Shown in pieces: positions 1-9,017 of a DNA stretch of 64,000 nt. Each line of letters starts with the position of its first letter. Positions within the stretch are counted from its first letter, which is position 1. Both the position numbers and the translations under genes were made by a program. Source of the DNA: G963422445 sp963422445 (GTDB lineage: Bacteria > Pseudomonadota > Alphaproteobacteria > Thalassobaculales > Thalassobaculaceae); the NCBI GenBank assembly GCA_963422445.2, contig OY729512.2, positions 5,456,001-5,520,000 of the forward strand, in the 5' to 3' direction. The notes below the pieces were generated by a model, which did no database searches, was not told where the DNA came from, and worked only from the letters and a program-made list of their open reading frames with translations.

Positions 1-427
1 GGATGATCCACGTCATGTTTCGACCCCACGCATGGCTGTTCAACCTTCTTTCGAATCCGGGTTCCGAACCAATTCCTGCATCTCGTAACACGCCCGAGTG
101 TGAAGCAGGCGGCGCCACGACGTTGCGACACAATGGACGAAGACGGCGGTGTCCGCGTTCATCGGACACCTCGCCATGATCTGGCACGACATCCGGCATG
201 ACCTGGCTGCATCGATAGCGCAATGCGAAGACGGCCGGTTGCGTGGCATCCGATTCAAAGCCTCCGGAAATCTGATCATACTGCAACAGACGACAATCGA
301 TCCTCAACCCTGAGTCCGGAATCGCGGTCTCGTCGGATCATAGAGGCTTGCATCATGCAGACTGATCGAAGACGCTTCGCACCCGCTGGCCCCGGCTCTG
401 TCCCGCCATACGTCCAAAGGTAACAAC
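1..427. other. Non-coding or unrecognised upstream stretch
   Basis: No convincing gene is visible. The short frames here lack recognisable motifs and ribosome sites. The last part should hold the uppP promoter, but no clear -35/-10 pair stands out. Confidence 0.4.
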
Positions 428-1225
428 GTGTCCCTGTCGCAACTTGTCGCCCTCGCCGTCATCCAGGGTGTAATGGAATTCCTGCCCATCTCCTCATCTG
501 GACATCTCGCGCTTGCGCCGCATGTTCTGGAATGGCCTGATCAGGGACTGGTCATTGACGTCGCTGTACATGTCGGGACCCTCGGCGCCGTCCTGATCTA
601 CACTTGGCGCGACATCGGACGGATGATTCGCGGCATAATCCGGCCACCGGACAAACGGCTCGATCCCGGACGACGCCTAGCCTGGCAAATCGTCATCGCA
701 TCAATACCGGTCATGATTGCGGGTTTCCTTGTCTCACGCTATCTCGGTGACAGCCTGCGAACAGTCGAGATTATTGCTTGGTCAACGATCGTATTCGGTG
801 TGCTACTCGGCGTCATCGACCGGATCGCCCCCACATTGTATCGTCTGAAACATTTGACCTACGGTACCGCTCTGTTCATCGGCGTCGCTCAGATCCTAGC
901 GTTGATTCCCGGAGCAAGCCGCTCCGGCGTCACCATGACCACCGCCCGGCTGGCCGGGTTCGAACGCCACGAGGCGGCACGGCTATCGCTGCTGCTGGCA
1001 ATCCCGGCAATTCTCGGCGCCGGCACGCTGACCGGTCTCGAACTCTACCTGGCCGAGTCCGCCACGCCGGGTATCGATGCGATAATCGCTGCCGGCCTTG
1101 CCTTGATTACCGCGCTGCTGTCCATATCCCTGATGATGGCCTGGCTGCGCCGTGCCGGTTTCCTGCCCTTTGTCATCTATCGCCTGCTTCTCGGGACCGT
1201 CCTGCTGATCTGGGTCTACAACTGA
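428..1225 (+). CDS. uppP: Undecaprenyl-diphosphatase UppP (BacA)
   Basis: Integral membrane enzyme that dephosphorylates undecaprenyl diphosphate to recycle the lipid carrier for peptidoglycan and other envelope polymers; overproduction gives bacitracin resistance in the family. The 265 residues are the usual length. The N-terminal motif QGVMEFLPISSSGHL (about residues 14-28) carries the conserved E/Q-x3-E pair, and PGASRSGVTMT (about 158-168) is the second signature with its catalytic Arg. Several hydrophobic helices run through the protein. The start is a GTG; a downstream Met would lose the first motif. It converges with the reductase gene on the other strand, leaving only 6 bp between the two stops. 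Confidence 0.95.
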   Translation: MSLSQLVALAVIQGVMEFLPISSSGHLALAPHVLEWPDQGLVIDVAVHVGTLGAVLIYTWRDIGRMIRGIIRPPDKRLDPGRRLAWQIVIASIPVMIAGFLVSRYLGDSLRTVEIIAWSTIVFGVLLGVIDRIAPTLYRLKHLTYGTALFIGVAQILALIPGASRSGVTMTTARLAGFERHEAARLSLLLAIPAILGAGTLTGLELYLAESATPGIDAIIAAGLALITALLSISLMMAWLRRAGFLPFVIYRLLLGTVLLIWVYN

Positions 1226-1231
1226 ACGCGG

Positions 1232-2182
1232 TCACCCCGAGATCCGGCTCTTGTTGTAACGGCCGCCTGGGCGGAACCGGTCGAGATAGGTCGGTAAAAT
1301 GACTTCGCACGCCGTCGGCTCGATTCCGAGTTCGGCAAGGCCGGGACAATCATCGCTGCATAGATTATCGACTTTCAACGACCGGACCTGATCCCGGGTC
1401 AATGGCGGCCGCGGCAGCAATTCGAGAAACCTGGCCTTCAGATCGGCAATCGGGAACGGCACATCGATCAGCCGTCGCGGGCGCAGGGTATACGCCATCA
1501 TCAGGTCCATGAGCTCCCGGAAGCTGTAGATCTTAGGACCACCGAGTTCATAGAGGCGGCCCTGTGTCCCGGGATCGTCCAGAACGCGCATGACAGCGTT
1601 TGCAATATCCTGAACGTAAACCGGCTGCATCCTGGTTCTGCCGCCGATCAGAGGCAGGAACGGCGCAACCGTCGCGAGGCTGGCGAAGCGATTGAAGAAT
1701 GTGTCATCCGGGCCGAAGATGATGCTCGGGCGTAGAATCGTCGCTGACGCGAAGGCCGCCTGCACCGCCGCCTCGCCCTGCGCCTTGGACCGGGAATAAT
1801 GAGATGGTGACGCGGGGTCCGCACCGATCGAGGATATGTGAACCAGCTGGCCGACTCCGGCCGATGCAGCAATGCGCGCAATCGTCCCGGGGCCCGACGC
1901 CTGCACCGCATCAAAGGTGTTCCGTCCCGACTGATAAAGAATACCAACCAGAGAAATGACAATGTCGGCCCCCTCGACCGCTTTGGCGATCTGACCCGCA
2001 TTGGTCACATCTGCGCGGACCGGCGTGACCTGCCCGACCGCCCCCATCGGTTTGAGGAATTTTGCCCGCTCGACATCGCGGACGCCGACCGTGACCCGTG
2101 CACCACGCCGCGCCAGTTCGCGCACGACGGATCGCCCGACAAAACCGGATCCGCCGAACACAACTGCAAGCTTCCCGTCCAT
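1232..2182 (-). CDS. Complex I NDUFA9-type NAD(P)-binding protein (atypical SDR)
   Basis: Atypical short-chain dehydrogenase of the NDUFA9 / NmrA-like group. Alphaproteobacterial members are thought to be related to complex I assembly or ubiquinone metabolism, but no reaction is established. The N-terminus has the Rossmann glycine motif GGSGFVGRSVV directly after the start, and further conserved blocks include HISSIGAD, YSRSKAQGE (YxxxK-like) and the FGPDDTFFNRFA patch typical of this group. I chose the internal Met at 2182 (MDGKLAVVFGGSG), which is preceded by a GGAG at about 9 nt spacing, over an upstream in-frame Met at 2209. Its position between uppP and tRNA-Leu/rnd matches the order common in Rhodospirillales. 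Confidence 0.85.
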   Translation of the reverse strand: MDGKLAVVFGGSGFVGRSVVRELARRGARVTVGVRDVERAKFLKPMGAVGQVTPVRADVTNAGQIAKAVEGADIVISLVGILYQSGRNTFDAVQASGPGTIARIAASAGVGQLVHISSIGADPASPSHYSRSKAQGEAAVQAAFASATILRPSIIFGPDDTFFNRFASLATVAPFLPLIGGRTRMQPVYVQDIANAVMRVLDDPGTQGRLYELGGPKIYSFRELMDLMMAYTLRPRRLIDVPFPIADLKARFLELLPRPPLTRDQVRSLKVDNLCSDDCPGLAELGIEPTACEVILPTYLDRFRPGGRYNKSRISG

Positions 2183-2471
2183 CGTCGATACTCCGTCTTT
2201 CAACGCCACAAGACACCCGCATTATAGCACAGAAACACCGTGAATCATGAGCCCTCTCCGACAATCTCGTATCTACCGGAGAGGTTCGACCGACCGTCAT
2301 CAGGTCCGACACCACCTGGTTGCATGCCGAGACCCCTACCCGCGGCGTGATACCGGGCGGAAATCAAATGCGATTCGGCTCTTGAAAACTCCGGATTTGT
2401 CGTTAGACTGCAGCGCAAGATGACGATTGCCGGCTGGAATGTATCCAGTCGCAGTTGGTTTAAACAAGTGT

Positions 2472-2558
<87 letters not shown>

Positions 2559-2651
2559 TTTCGCATCTCCACGGCAGCGTACCGTCGCGGGTGATGCCCG
2601 GGGCCTGTAAAAACGGCTCCCGGTATCCAGGATGCGGACCGGAGGCACAGT

Positions 2652-3278
2652 ATGGCAGCAACCGCACAGACCATCACGCTGCACAAGGGCGACCTTCCCG
2701 ATGGCCTGGATTTTGGCACTTCGGTGGCTGTCGACAGCGAAACCATGGGTGTACGTCCGGAACGCGACCGGCTTTGCCTAGTCCAGGTGTCAGCTGGCGA
2801 CGGCTCGGCCCATCTGGTCCAGTTCGAAGATGGGAACCACGACGCACCGAATCTGAAAACCTTGCTTCTCGACCCTTCAGTGACCAAGATCTTTCATTAC
2901 GCGCGCTTTGATATCGCCGTGATTAACGCATATCTCGACATTGTCGCCACTCCGATCTATTGTACCAAGATCGCCTCACGCCTCACCCGGACCTATACCG
3001 ACCGCCACGGGTTGCGAGATCTTTGCCGCGAACTTCTCGGCATAGAACTTTCCAAGCAACAGCAATCTTCCGATTGGGGAGCCGAAGACCTCACGAAAAT
3101 GCAACTTAACTACGCCGCGGCTGACGTGCTGTATCTGCATGAAATTCGTGGCATACTTGACAAACGTCTTGAACGTGAGGGCAGATATATTATGGCGCAG
3201 GCATGTTTCGACTTCCTGCCCACCAGGGCGCAGCTGGATCTGATTGGTTACCGCGATGAAGATATTTTCAGCCATTGA
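2652..3278 (+). CDS. rnd: Ribonuclease D-type 3'-5' exonuclease (short form)
   Basis: DEDD-family exonuclease expected to trim 3' ends of tRNA and other structured RNAs in the cytoplasm. All motifs are visible: Exo I VAVDSETMGV (D and E), Exo II HYARFDIAVI (D) and Exo III YAAADVLYL (Y and D, the DEDDy form). The 208 residues comprise only the catalytic domain and lack the HRDC domains of E. coli RNase D; the short form is normal in alphaproteobacteria. The start ATG follows a GGAGG (2641-2645) at ideal spacing. It lies just upstream of lptC, the usual arrangement in this group. Confidence 0.93.
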   Translation: MAATAQTITLHKGDLPDGLDFGTSVAVDSETMGVRPERDRLCLVQVSAGDGSAHLVQFEDGNHDAPNLKTLLLDPSVTKIFHYARFDIAVINAYLDIVATPIYCTKIASRLTRTYTDRHGLRDLCRELLGIELSKQQQSSDWGAEDLTKMQLNYAAADVLYLHEIRGILDKRLEREGRYIMAQACFDFLPTRAQLDLIGYRDEDIFSH

Positions 3279-3312
3279 GCGTCTGGTCCGGCGAGCGGGC
3301 CGGCAATTTCGG

Positions 3313-3993
3313 ATGGTCCCCGAACCAGCTAGCGGTGGCTTGGGGGCCATACCGCATCGGCGATGGTCAACCTATCGCCCGAACCGGCGCCGGCCGTCGG
3401 CACAGGCCAGCCGGATGGTCAGTTTCATGAAGCTGCTGCTCCCCGCCGCCGCCCTCGTCGTCACCGGCATCACGGTGACTTGGCCACAACTGCTCCCCGA
3501 CAAGAATCAGTTGAAGGTCGGCTCTACCCCGTTGATGGGACTTCAGATCGAGGGGCTGGTAATCGAAAATCCGCGCTATATCGGCACCGACAAGGAGCAG
3601 CAATCCTATCAGATTTCGGCCGCATCCGCGTCGCAGAGCAACCGGTCGGACAGGTTCATCTACCTGACCAGACCGAAAGCGGATCTGATGTTGTCAGAAC
3701 ATGGTCGGATTGCGCTGACGGCAAGGACCGGAGTATATAACCGGCAAGTCGAAATCGTCGAATTGACCGGCAACGTGACTCTGTTGACCCGTAACGGGTT
3801 CCGTTTCGTCTCCGAGAGCGCCGTGATCGATCTTCAGGAGTCGGCCGCCACGGGGCGCCAACAGGTCAGGGGCACCAGCTCACGCGGTGAAGTCACCGCC
3901 GAAGGGTTCCGACTCAAGGATGGTGGCCGACATGTCGCCTTTACCGGACGCAGCCGTGCCATCCTGCCCGGCCTCGTCAGGAAACCGTCATGA
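3313..3993 (+). CDS. lptC: LPS export ABC transporter periplasmic protein LptC
   Basis: Bitopic inner-membrane protein that passes lipopolysaccharide from the LptB2FG transporter to LptA in the periplasmic bridge. A basic N-terminus (RRRPSAQASR) is followed by one membrane segment (about MKLLLPAAALVVTGITVTW). A beta-jellyroll OstA-like domain then shows blocks such as GLQIEGLVIENPRYIG, ALTARTGVYNRQ and GNVTLLTRNGFRF. I chose the Met at 3313 to avoid a long overlap with rnd; a longer frame begins at 3244. The last four bases overlap lptA (ATGA), so the two are translationally coupled. Confidence 0.88.
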   Translation: MVPEPASGGLGAIPHRRWSTYRPNRRRPSAQASRMVSFMKLLLPAAALVVTGITVTWPQLLPDKNQLKVGSTPLMGLQIEGLVIENPRYIGTDKEQQSYQISAASASQSNRSDRFIYLTRPKADLMLSEHGRIALTARTGVYNRQVEIVELTGNVTLLTRNGFRFVSESAVIDLQESAATGRQQVRGTSSRGEVTAEGFRLKDGGRHVAFTGRSRAILPGLVRKPS

Positions 3994-4826
3994 CGGCCCG
4001 GCTGCGGATCAGGCGCAGGGCTTGGCTGCTGTGGACGCTCAGCCTGCTCTGCGGTCTTCTGATCACCGCAGGCGCCAGCGCCCAGTTCCAGATTGACGAA
4101 TCCTCGGAACCTATTGTCGTCGAGGCTGACAACGGTATCGAATGGTTCAGCGAAAGCGAAAAGTTTGTCGCGCAGGGCAATGCCGTCGCAAATCGCGGCG
4201 AAAATCGGGTCTTCGCCGATACGTTGACCGCTTTCTATCGCGAAACCGAACAGACCGAAACCGAGATTTACCGGATCGAGGCACGTGGAAATGTCACGAT
4301 CGAGGCGCCGGGCCGGACGGCCACGGGTGATCATGCGGTCTATAATCTCGACGAGGCCTTGGTAACCCTGCAAGGTCAGGCGTTGAGCTTCGTGACCGAC
4401 GATGGAATGGTCACTGCAAGGGACAGCTTGGAATACTGGAGTCAGCGTCGTCTCGCCGTGGCCCGCGGCGATGCGGTGGCTACAGAACAGGCCCGGACGA
4501 TCCGCGCTGATACGTTGACTGCCCAGTTCGAGGAAACCGCGGACGGCAAACTGAATGCCGTGCATATGGAAGCGATTGGCGGTGTGGTGATCACCACACC
4601 AAAGGACACGGCAAAGGGTGACAAAGGCGTGTACAATGTGAAACAGCAGATCGCCACACTTTCCGGCAATGTCGAGATTACGCGAGGTGAATCAAAACTG
4701 AATGGCGGGTTCGCCGAGATCGACCTGGATACCGGCAACAGCCATCTGTTACCCGACCCCGCCGACGGCAACCGGGTGAAGGGTGTCTTCGTCCAGCAAC
4801 CAAAATCCGAAACCCGTGGGGAGTGA
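3990..4826 (+). CDS. lptA: LPS transport periplasmic protein LptA (OstA domain)
   Basis: Periplasmic LPS-bridge component between LptC and the outer-membrane LptD/E complex. It starts with a clear Sec signal peptide: basic MTARLRIRRRAW, a hydrophobic core ending near GLLITAGASA, and cleavage before QFQ. The body carries repeated OstA/LptA beta-strand blocks, including FVAQGNAVANRGENRVFAD, IEARGNVTIEAPGRTATGDH and KGDKGVYNVKQQIATLSGN. The 278 residues are somewhat longer than E. coli LptA, as is common in alphaproteobacteria. It overlaps lptC by four bases and is followed within 8 bp by lptB. Confidence 0.92.
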   Translation: MTARLRIRRRAWLLWTLSLLCGLLITAGASAQFQIDESSEPIVVEADNGIEWFSESEKFVAQGNAVANRGENRVFADTLTAFYRETEQTETEIYRIEARGNVTIEAPGRTATGDHAVYNLDEALVTLQGQALSFVTDDGMVTARDSLEYWSQRRLAVARGDAVATEQARTIRADTLTAQFEETADGKLNAVHMEAIGGVVITTPKDTAKGDKGVYNVKQQIATLSGNVEITRGESKLNGGFAEIDLDTGNSHLLPDPADGNRVKGVFVQQPKSETRGE

Positions 4827-4833
4827 GTACCTC

Positions 4834-5625
4834 GTGAGTGCCAGCCCACCTGATTTTCCTGATCATGATACCGTCATATCCGAACCGCGTCTGGTTGCGA
4901 ACAACGCCGGATTGAACGTCAGCAGTCTCAGCAAACGCTTCAAGATGCGTCTGATCCTGCGGGATGTCAGCCTGACCGTTCAGCGGGGCGAAGCCGTGGG
5001 CCTTCTCGGACCGAACGGGGCCGGCAAAACCACCTGTTTCTACATTGTCATCGGCCTGATCGGCGCAGATTACGGATCCATTCAACTCGACGGTGCTGAA
5101 ATCTCGGGCCTTCCGATGTATCGCCGGGCCCGGCTTGGTATCGGCTATCTGCCCCAGGAAGCATCCATTTTCCGCGGACTGACGGTCGAACAGAATATTC
5201 GCGCGATTCTCGAAGTCGTGGAAACCGACGGAGACCGGAGGGACCGGATCCTCGAGGACCTGCTTGCCGAATTCTCGATCACCCATCTCCGCCGGACACC
5301 GGCCCTCGCACTGTCCGGCGGCGAGCGGCGCCGGGTCGAGATCGCCAGGGCGCTCGCCACGCAACCGAGTTTCATGCTGCTCGACGAGCCACTCGCCGGT
5401 ATTGATCCGATTGCACTCGGCGAGATCCGCGACCTGATCGCCAATCTCAAGGATCGGGGAATCGGCATCCTGATCACAGATCACAATGTCCGCGAAACTT
5501 TAGATATCGTTGATCGTGCCTATATCTTGCATGATGGCAGGATCCTGATGGAAGGCGCGCCGTCTCAGATCGTCGCGCATCCGGATGTCCGGCGCTTCTA
5601 TCTTGGGGACCGGTTCCGTATGTAG
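4834..5625 (+). CDS. lptB: LPS export ABC transporter ATPase LptB
   Basis: Cytoplasmic ATPase that powers LPS extraction by LptFG. The motifs are complete: Walker A GPNGAGKTT, Q-loop LPQEASIFRGLTV, signature LSGGERRRVEIARAL, Walker B FMLLDEPLAGIDP, and the H-loop ITDHNVRETL, which is characteristic of LptB. A longer frame opens at a GTG at 4783 inside lptA. I prefer the GTG at 4834, which has GGGGAG about 10 nt upstream and leaves an N-terminal tail of roughly 30 residues before the ABC core. It is 15 bp upstream of rpoN, the classic lptB-rpoN pairing. Confidence 0.94.
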   Translation: MSASPPDFPDHDTVISEPRLVANNAGLNVSSLSKRFKMRLILRDVSLTVQRGEAVGLLGPNGAGKTTCFYIVIGLIGADYGSIQLDGAEISGLPMYRRARLGIGYLPQEASIFRGLTVEQNIRAILEVVETDGDRRDRILEDLLAEFSITHLRRTPALALSGGERRRVEIARALATQPSFMLLDEPLAGIDPIALGEIRDLIANLKDRGIGILITDHNVRETLDIVDRAYILHDGRILMEGAPSQIVAHPDVRRFYLGDRFRM

Positions 5626-5640
5626 ATTCGAGGAAGCGCA

Positions 5641-7101
5641 ATGGCTCTGTCGCAACGACAGGACCTCAGAACGTCGCAATCCCCTTTCATGACGTCGCAA
5701 CTGCAGCAGGCAATCCGCATCCTGCAGTTTTCGAACCTCGAACTTGCAGCCTATGTCGACGGCGAAGTGCAAGGCAATCCGCTGATTGACCGTGATGACA
5801 GTCCGGATGACGAGTCAGACACCGGAATTGCCAGCCTTACAGCGGTCACATCTGCAACAGTCGACGACGTGAGACTGGCCAGCCCCAGTGACACCTATGG
5901 ATGGGATGGTGACTCAACCGGCCTCGCCATACCGGATCTCGACGCGCAACCGGGAGAGCCGCATCAGCCCTGGTTCGGGATCCCCGGTTTCGAACTCGCC
6001 AATCATGTGCGTGCGGAAAAGACCCTGCGGCAACATCTCTATGAACAGCTTGGCGTCGAACTCACGGATCCCGGTGAGCGGATCATCGGTGCTCATTTGA
6101 TCGAAAGACTTGACGATACCGGATATCTGACAGGCGACATTCGCGACATCCCGGATCTGCTCGGCTGCACGCCAGCGCTGGTCGAAGCCGTACTCGAGTG
6201 CCTTCAGGGCTTCGATCCACCCGGGATGTTTGCCCGCAACCTCGCTGAATGCCTGGCCCTGCAATTGCGGGAGCGCGACCGTCTCGATCCAGCGATGCAA
6301 AGCCTGCTCGCCAATCTCGACCGATTGGCGAAAGGCGACCTTTCCGGCCTGCGGCGGCTCTGCGGCGTGGATAATGAGGATCTACGCGATATGGCAACCG
6401 AGATCAAGGCGCTGGACCCGAAGCCCGGTCTTTCCTTCGGGGCTTCGCCGGGACAGGTAATCGTCCCCGATATCCTGATGCGGGAAGGGCCGGGAGGAAA
6501 CTGGATCCTCGAACTCAATGCCGACACACTGCCGCGGGTTCTGGTCAACAACAGTTATTATGCCGAGGTCAGCAAGCGCGCGATGTCCAGGTCCGACCGC
6601 GAGTACATGACTGAATGCTATCGGTCGGCGAACTGGCTGGTTCGGTCCCTGCACCAGCGGGCGACGACAATTCTTCGGGTTGCCGGTGAAATCGTCCAGC
6701 AGCAGGACGCCTTCTTCCAGCACGGCGTGCAACACCTGAAACCACTGGTTTTGCGGAATATCGCCGAGGTAATCAGGATGCATGAAAGCACGGTCAGCCG
6801 GGTGACCAGCAACAAGTACATTGCGACACCCCGGGGGTTGCTGGAATTGAAATATTTTTTTACCTCGGCCATTGCCTCAGCTTCGGGCGGCGACGCCCTG
6901 TCGGCCGAAGCCGTCCGGTCCCGAATCCGGCTGCTGATCGATCAAGAGGCGCCCAATCAAGTTCTGTCAGACGATCGTCTCACCGCAATCCTTCAGGAAC
7001 AGGGGGTCGACATCGCCCGGCGGACGGTCGCCAAATACCGGGAAGCAATGCACATTCCGTCCTCAAACAGACGGCGTCGCAAAAAACAGGGTTCTTTCTG
7101 A
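5641..7101 (+). CDS. rpoN: RNA polymerase sigma-54 factor RpoN
   Basis: Alternative sigma factor for -24/-12 promoters, which need enhancer-binding activators; usually nitrogen, motility or envelope genes. Region I is visible as a Gln/Leu-rich stretch (SQLQQAIRILQFSNLELAAY, about residues 18-40). An acidic region II follows, then the core-binding domain and the DNA-binding HTH (EVIRMHESTVSRVTSNKY). The diagnostic RpoN box ARRTVAKYRE lies about 20 residues before the basic C-terminus. At 486 residues it is full length. It is followed by hpf and ptsN, the standard rpoN-hpf-ptsN cluster. Confidence 0.97.
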   Translation: MALSQRQDLRTSQSPFMTSQLQQAIRILQFSNLELAAYVDGEVQGNPLIDRDDSPDDESDTGIASLTAVTSATVDDVRLASPSDTYGWDGDSTGLAIPDLDAQPGEPHQPWFGIPGFELANHVRAEKTLRQHLYEQLGVELTDPGERIIGAHLIERLDDTGYLTGDIRDIPDLLGCTPALVEAVLECLQGFDPPGMFARNLAECLALQLRERDRLDPAMQSLLANLDRLAKGDLSGLRRLCGVDNEDLRDMATEIKALDPKPGLSFGASPGQVIVPDILMREGPGGNWILELNADTLPRVLVNNSYYAEVSKRAMSRSDREYMTECYRSANWLVRSLHQRATTILRVAGEIVQQQDAFFQHGVQHLKPLVLRNIAEVIRMHESTVSRVTSNKYIATPRGLLELKYFFTSAIASASGGDALSAEAVRSRIRLLIDQEAPNQVLSDDRLTAILQEQGVDIARRTVAKYREAMHIPSSNRRRRKKQGSF

Positions 7102-7108
7102 CAGCCAC

Positions 7109-7131
7109 GCCGCCAATCAGGAATCGGCGGC
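7109..7131 (+). terminator. Short GC-rich hairpin after rpoN
   Basis: GCCGCC (7109-7114) pairs with GGCGGC (7126-7131) across an 11-nt loop, 8 nt after the rpoN stop. There is no T-run, so it may be a weak attenuator or RNA-stability element rather than a full terminator. Confidence 0.35.
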
Positions 7132-7233
7132 TTGCAAAAGTCACTCCGATCCGGCAAACTCTCGTCATGCGCGACAGGATTTTAAATCACGCGCCCAATC
7201 TCAGATCAAAGCATCCGGCAAAGAACAGGCCTC

Positions 7234-7827
7234 ATGAAACTTGCTGTCAACGGTAAACAGTTCCGAATCGGCGAATCGTTGCGTGAACATGTCGAATCGT
7301 CGATCCAGCAGATCGCACAGAAATATTTCGGCAATCCGATAGACGCCTCGGTGACGATCGCCAGGGACGGTTCGACCTTGCGCGCCGATATTGCGGTCCA
7401 TGTCGGCCGGCGCATGAAAATCCACGGTCAGGGACAGGCAACCGAGCCTTATGCCGCGTTTGATATGGCCGGCGAAAAGATCGACAAGAGACTGCGGCGC
7501 TTCAAGCGCCGCCTGCGCGATCATCATCGTGGCCCGGACGACGACCCCCACGGCCTGGATGCCCAGGAAGTGGTGCTCGCAGCCGAGACCGGCAGTCCAG
7601 CAGACCCGGGCACGGATGACCACGAAGAATGGCGCCCCGTGGTCGTCGCCGAAACGACAACCCGGATCGACTCTCTTACGGTAGAGGAAGCGGTCATGCA
7701 TATGGATCTGGCGGACAGTCCGGCCCTGGTGTTCCGCAATGCCGGACATGGTGAACTCAATGTTGTTTTCCGCCGGACTGACGGCAATATCGGCTGGATC
7801 GATCCCAAAGTCGCGACGGCAGACTAG
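7234..7827 (+). CDS. hpf: Ribosome hibernation promoting factor, long form
   Basis: Binds the 30S decoding centre in stationary phase or starvation and drives 100S ribosome dimer formation. The N-terminal S30AE domain (about residues 1-105) starts KLAVNGKQFRIGESLREHVE. A charged linker follows, then the C-terminal dimerisation domain characteristic of the long form, with SLTVEEAVMHMDLADSPALVF and RNAGHGELNVVFRRTDGNIGWIDP. The 197 residues match long-HPF length. The start lacks a strong Shine-Dalgarno. It is located between rpoN and ptsN as usual. Confidence 0.93.
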   Translation: MKLAVNGKQFRIGESLREHVESSIQQIAQKYFGNPIDASVTIARDGSTLRADIAVHVGRRMKIHGQGQATEPYAAFDMAGEKIDKRLRRFKRRLRDHHRGPDDDPHGLDAQEVVLAAETGSPADPGTDDHEEWRPVVVAETTTRIDSLTVEEAVMHMDLADSPALVFRNAGHGELNVVFRRTDGNIGWIDPKVATAD

Positions 7828-7863
7828 ACAGCGGAATCGACGACACTGCTTGCGAGTAGAGTC

Positions 7864-8328
7864 ATGGATTTGGACACCATTCTCACAGCCCAGGCGGTCA
7901 TTCCGAATCTCAAGGCCTCTAGCAAGAAACAGGCGCTTCAGGAGCTTGCCCGCAAGGCCTCGTCCCTGACCGGGCTGGCGCAGCGGGAGGTTTTCGACGT
8001 GTTGCTGGAGCGCGAACGGCTCGGGACCACCGGGGTCGGCGGCGGAATCGCCATCCCGCATGGCAAGATACCCAATCTTCAGCACCTTCACGGCCTGTTT
8101 GCGCGGGCTGACCGTGCGATCAATTTCGACTCGATCGACGATCGCCCGGTCGATCTGATATTTCTTCTTCTGGCGCCCGAGTCAGCCGGTGCCGATCACC
8201 TGAAGGCACTAGCGCGGATTTCCCGATTGTTACGCGACTCCAGCATCTGCGAAAAAATCCGCGGCTGCCGGTCCCGAGATGCGATCTACGCCTTGCTAAC
8301 CCAAGCATCACCGGACAGCAGCAGTTGA
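7864..8328 (+). CDS. ptsN: Nitrogen-PTS EIIA protein PtsN
   Basis: Regulatory phosphocarrier of the PTS-Ntr system; in relatives it controls potassium transport, nitrogen status and stringent response partners, not sugar uptake. The EIIA-Ntr phosphorylation site is His66 in GIAIPHGKIPN, and the flanking TTGVGGG and LIFLLLAPESAGADHLKALARISRLL blocks are typical. Length (154 residues) and position after hpf are as expected. This is the last intact core gene before the IS-rich accessory block. Confidence 0.95.
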   Translation: MDLDTILTAQAVIPNLKASSKKQALQELARKASSLTGLAQREVFDVLLERERLGTTGVGGGIAIPHGKIPNLQHLHGLFARADRAINFDSIDDRPVDLIFLLLAPESAGADHLKALARISRLLRDSSICEKIRGCRSRDAIYALLTQASPDSSS

Positions 8329-8353
8329 GTTTGAAAGACGACTTTCAGAAACC

Positions 8354-8376
8354 GAAGGCCTTCGGAAACGGCCTTC
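8354..8376 (+). terminator. Hairpin downstream of ptsN
   Basis: GAAGGCC (8354-8360) and GGCCTTC (8370-8376) form a perfect 7-bp stem with a 9-nt loop, 25 nt past the ptsN stop. There is no downstream T-run, so termination is plausible but not certain. Confidence 0.4.
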
Positions 8377-8477
8377 CAAACGATATCCGATTTCGCGCCA
8401 GACTTGCGCCTGCGATAATCTCCACGAACTTGCCAGCGTTGTCAACGACCTGTAATTCAGGGCCACGACGATCCCAT

Positions 8478-8668
8478 GCTAAATTTGGGGAATTATATAC
8501 CTAACTTGATGAGAGGTCTCACCGTTCACGACAATGTCTTTTCTGCTTGCAAAATGATCGCTACGGCGCGTTTTCCCGGCCACCGGCACGGGGTAGCAGG
8601 CCCATTGCGACCAATTCGCGGCGGATCTGCCATTGTTTAGTCAGGTATATAATTCCCTAAATTTGAGC
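8478..8668. repeat. Inverted-repeat-bounded element of about 190 bp (MITE-like)
   Basis: Two arms of about 30 bp face each other. The left arm has AAATTTGGGGAATTATATAC followed by CTAACTT, and the right arm, read in reverse complement, has AAATTTAGGGAATTATATAC followed by CTGACTA. They differ at only a few positions. The roughly 130 bp between them contains no gene. The right arm ends directly against a truncated IS30 transposase. No clear target duplication was seen. Confidence 0.55.
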
Positions 8669-8669
8669 G

Positions 8670-9017
8670 CCGGTCGAGCAGCGCTTTGACGACGCCCACA
8701 CGCTGACGGCGGGTAACGGCAAGGCGTTAGTCGACCATTAGGCTCTCTCCGAAGACCTGTCAGCGGGATTTTTCTTCGCCATGCCCTACCATTCCCGGGA
8801 CCGCGGCCTGAACGCGCATACGAATAGCCTGGTTCGGCAGTACTTTGACAAAACGACCGATTTCCGCACCGTTGCGGCGTCGGCGGTACATGACGTCGAA
8901 CATCAGCTCAAGACCCGGCCGCGCCGGGTTCCGGGCGACCGGACGCCGGCGGCCGTGTTCGGCGACGCGCTTCGGGGTATCGGAGTGCTGCCGGGCCTGC
9001 CTGCTCCTGTGTCATGA
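8670..9017 (+). pseudogene. IS30-family transposase, C-terminal remnant
   Basis: Only the C-terminal third of an IS30 DDE transposase remains. The frame can be read from RFDDAHTLTAGNGKALVDH across an in-frame TAG (about 8739-8741) into FFFAMPYHSRDRGLNAHTN, then LVRQYFDKTTDFRTV and LKTRPRRVPGDRTPAAVF. These blocks match the IS30 family pattern (NGKEF..H, RPYxSWERGxNENxNGLIRQYFPKGTDF, LNxRPRKxxGxxTPxEVF). The 5' part is missing where the inverted-repeat element begins, so the gene is dead. Confidence 0.85.
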
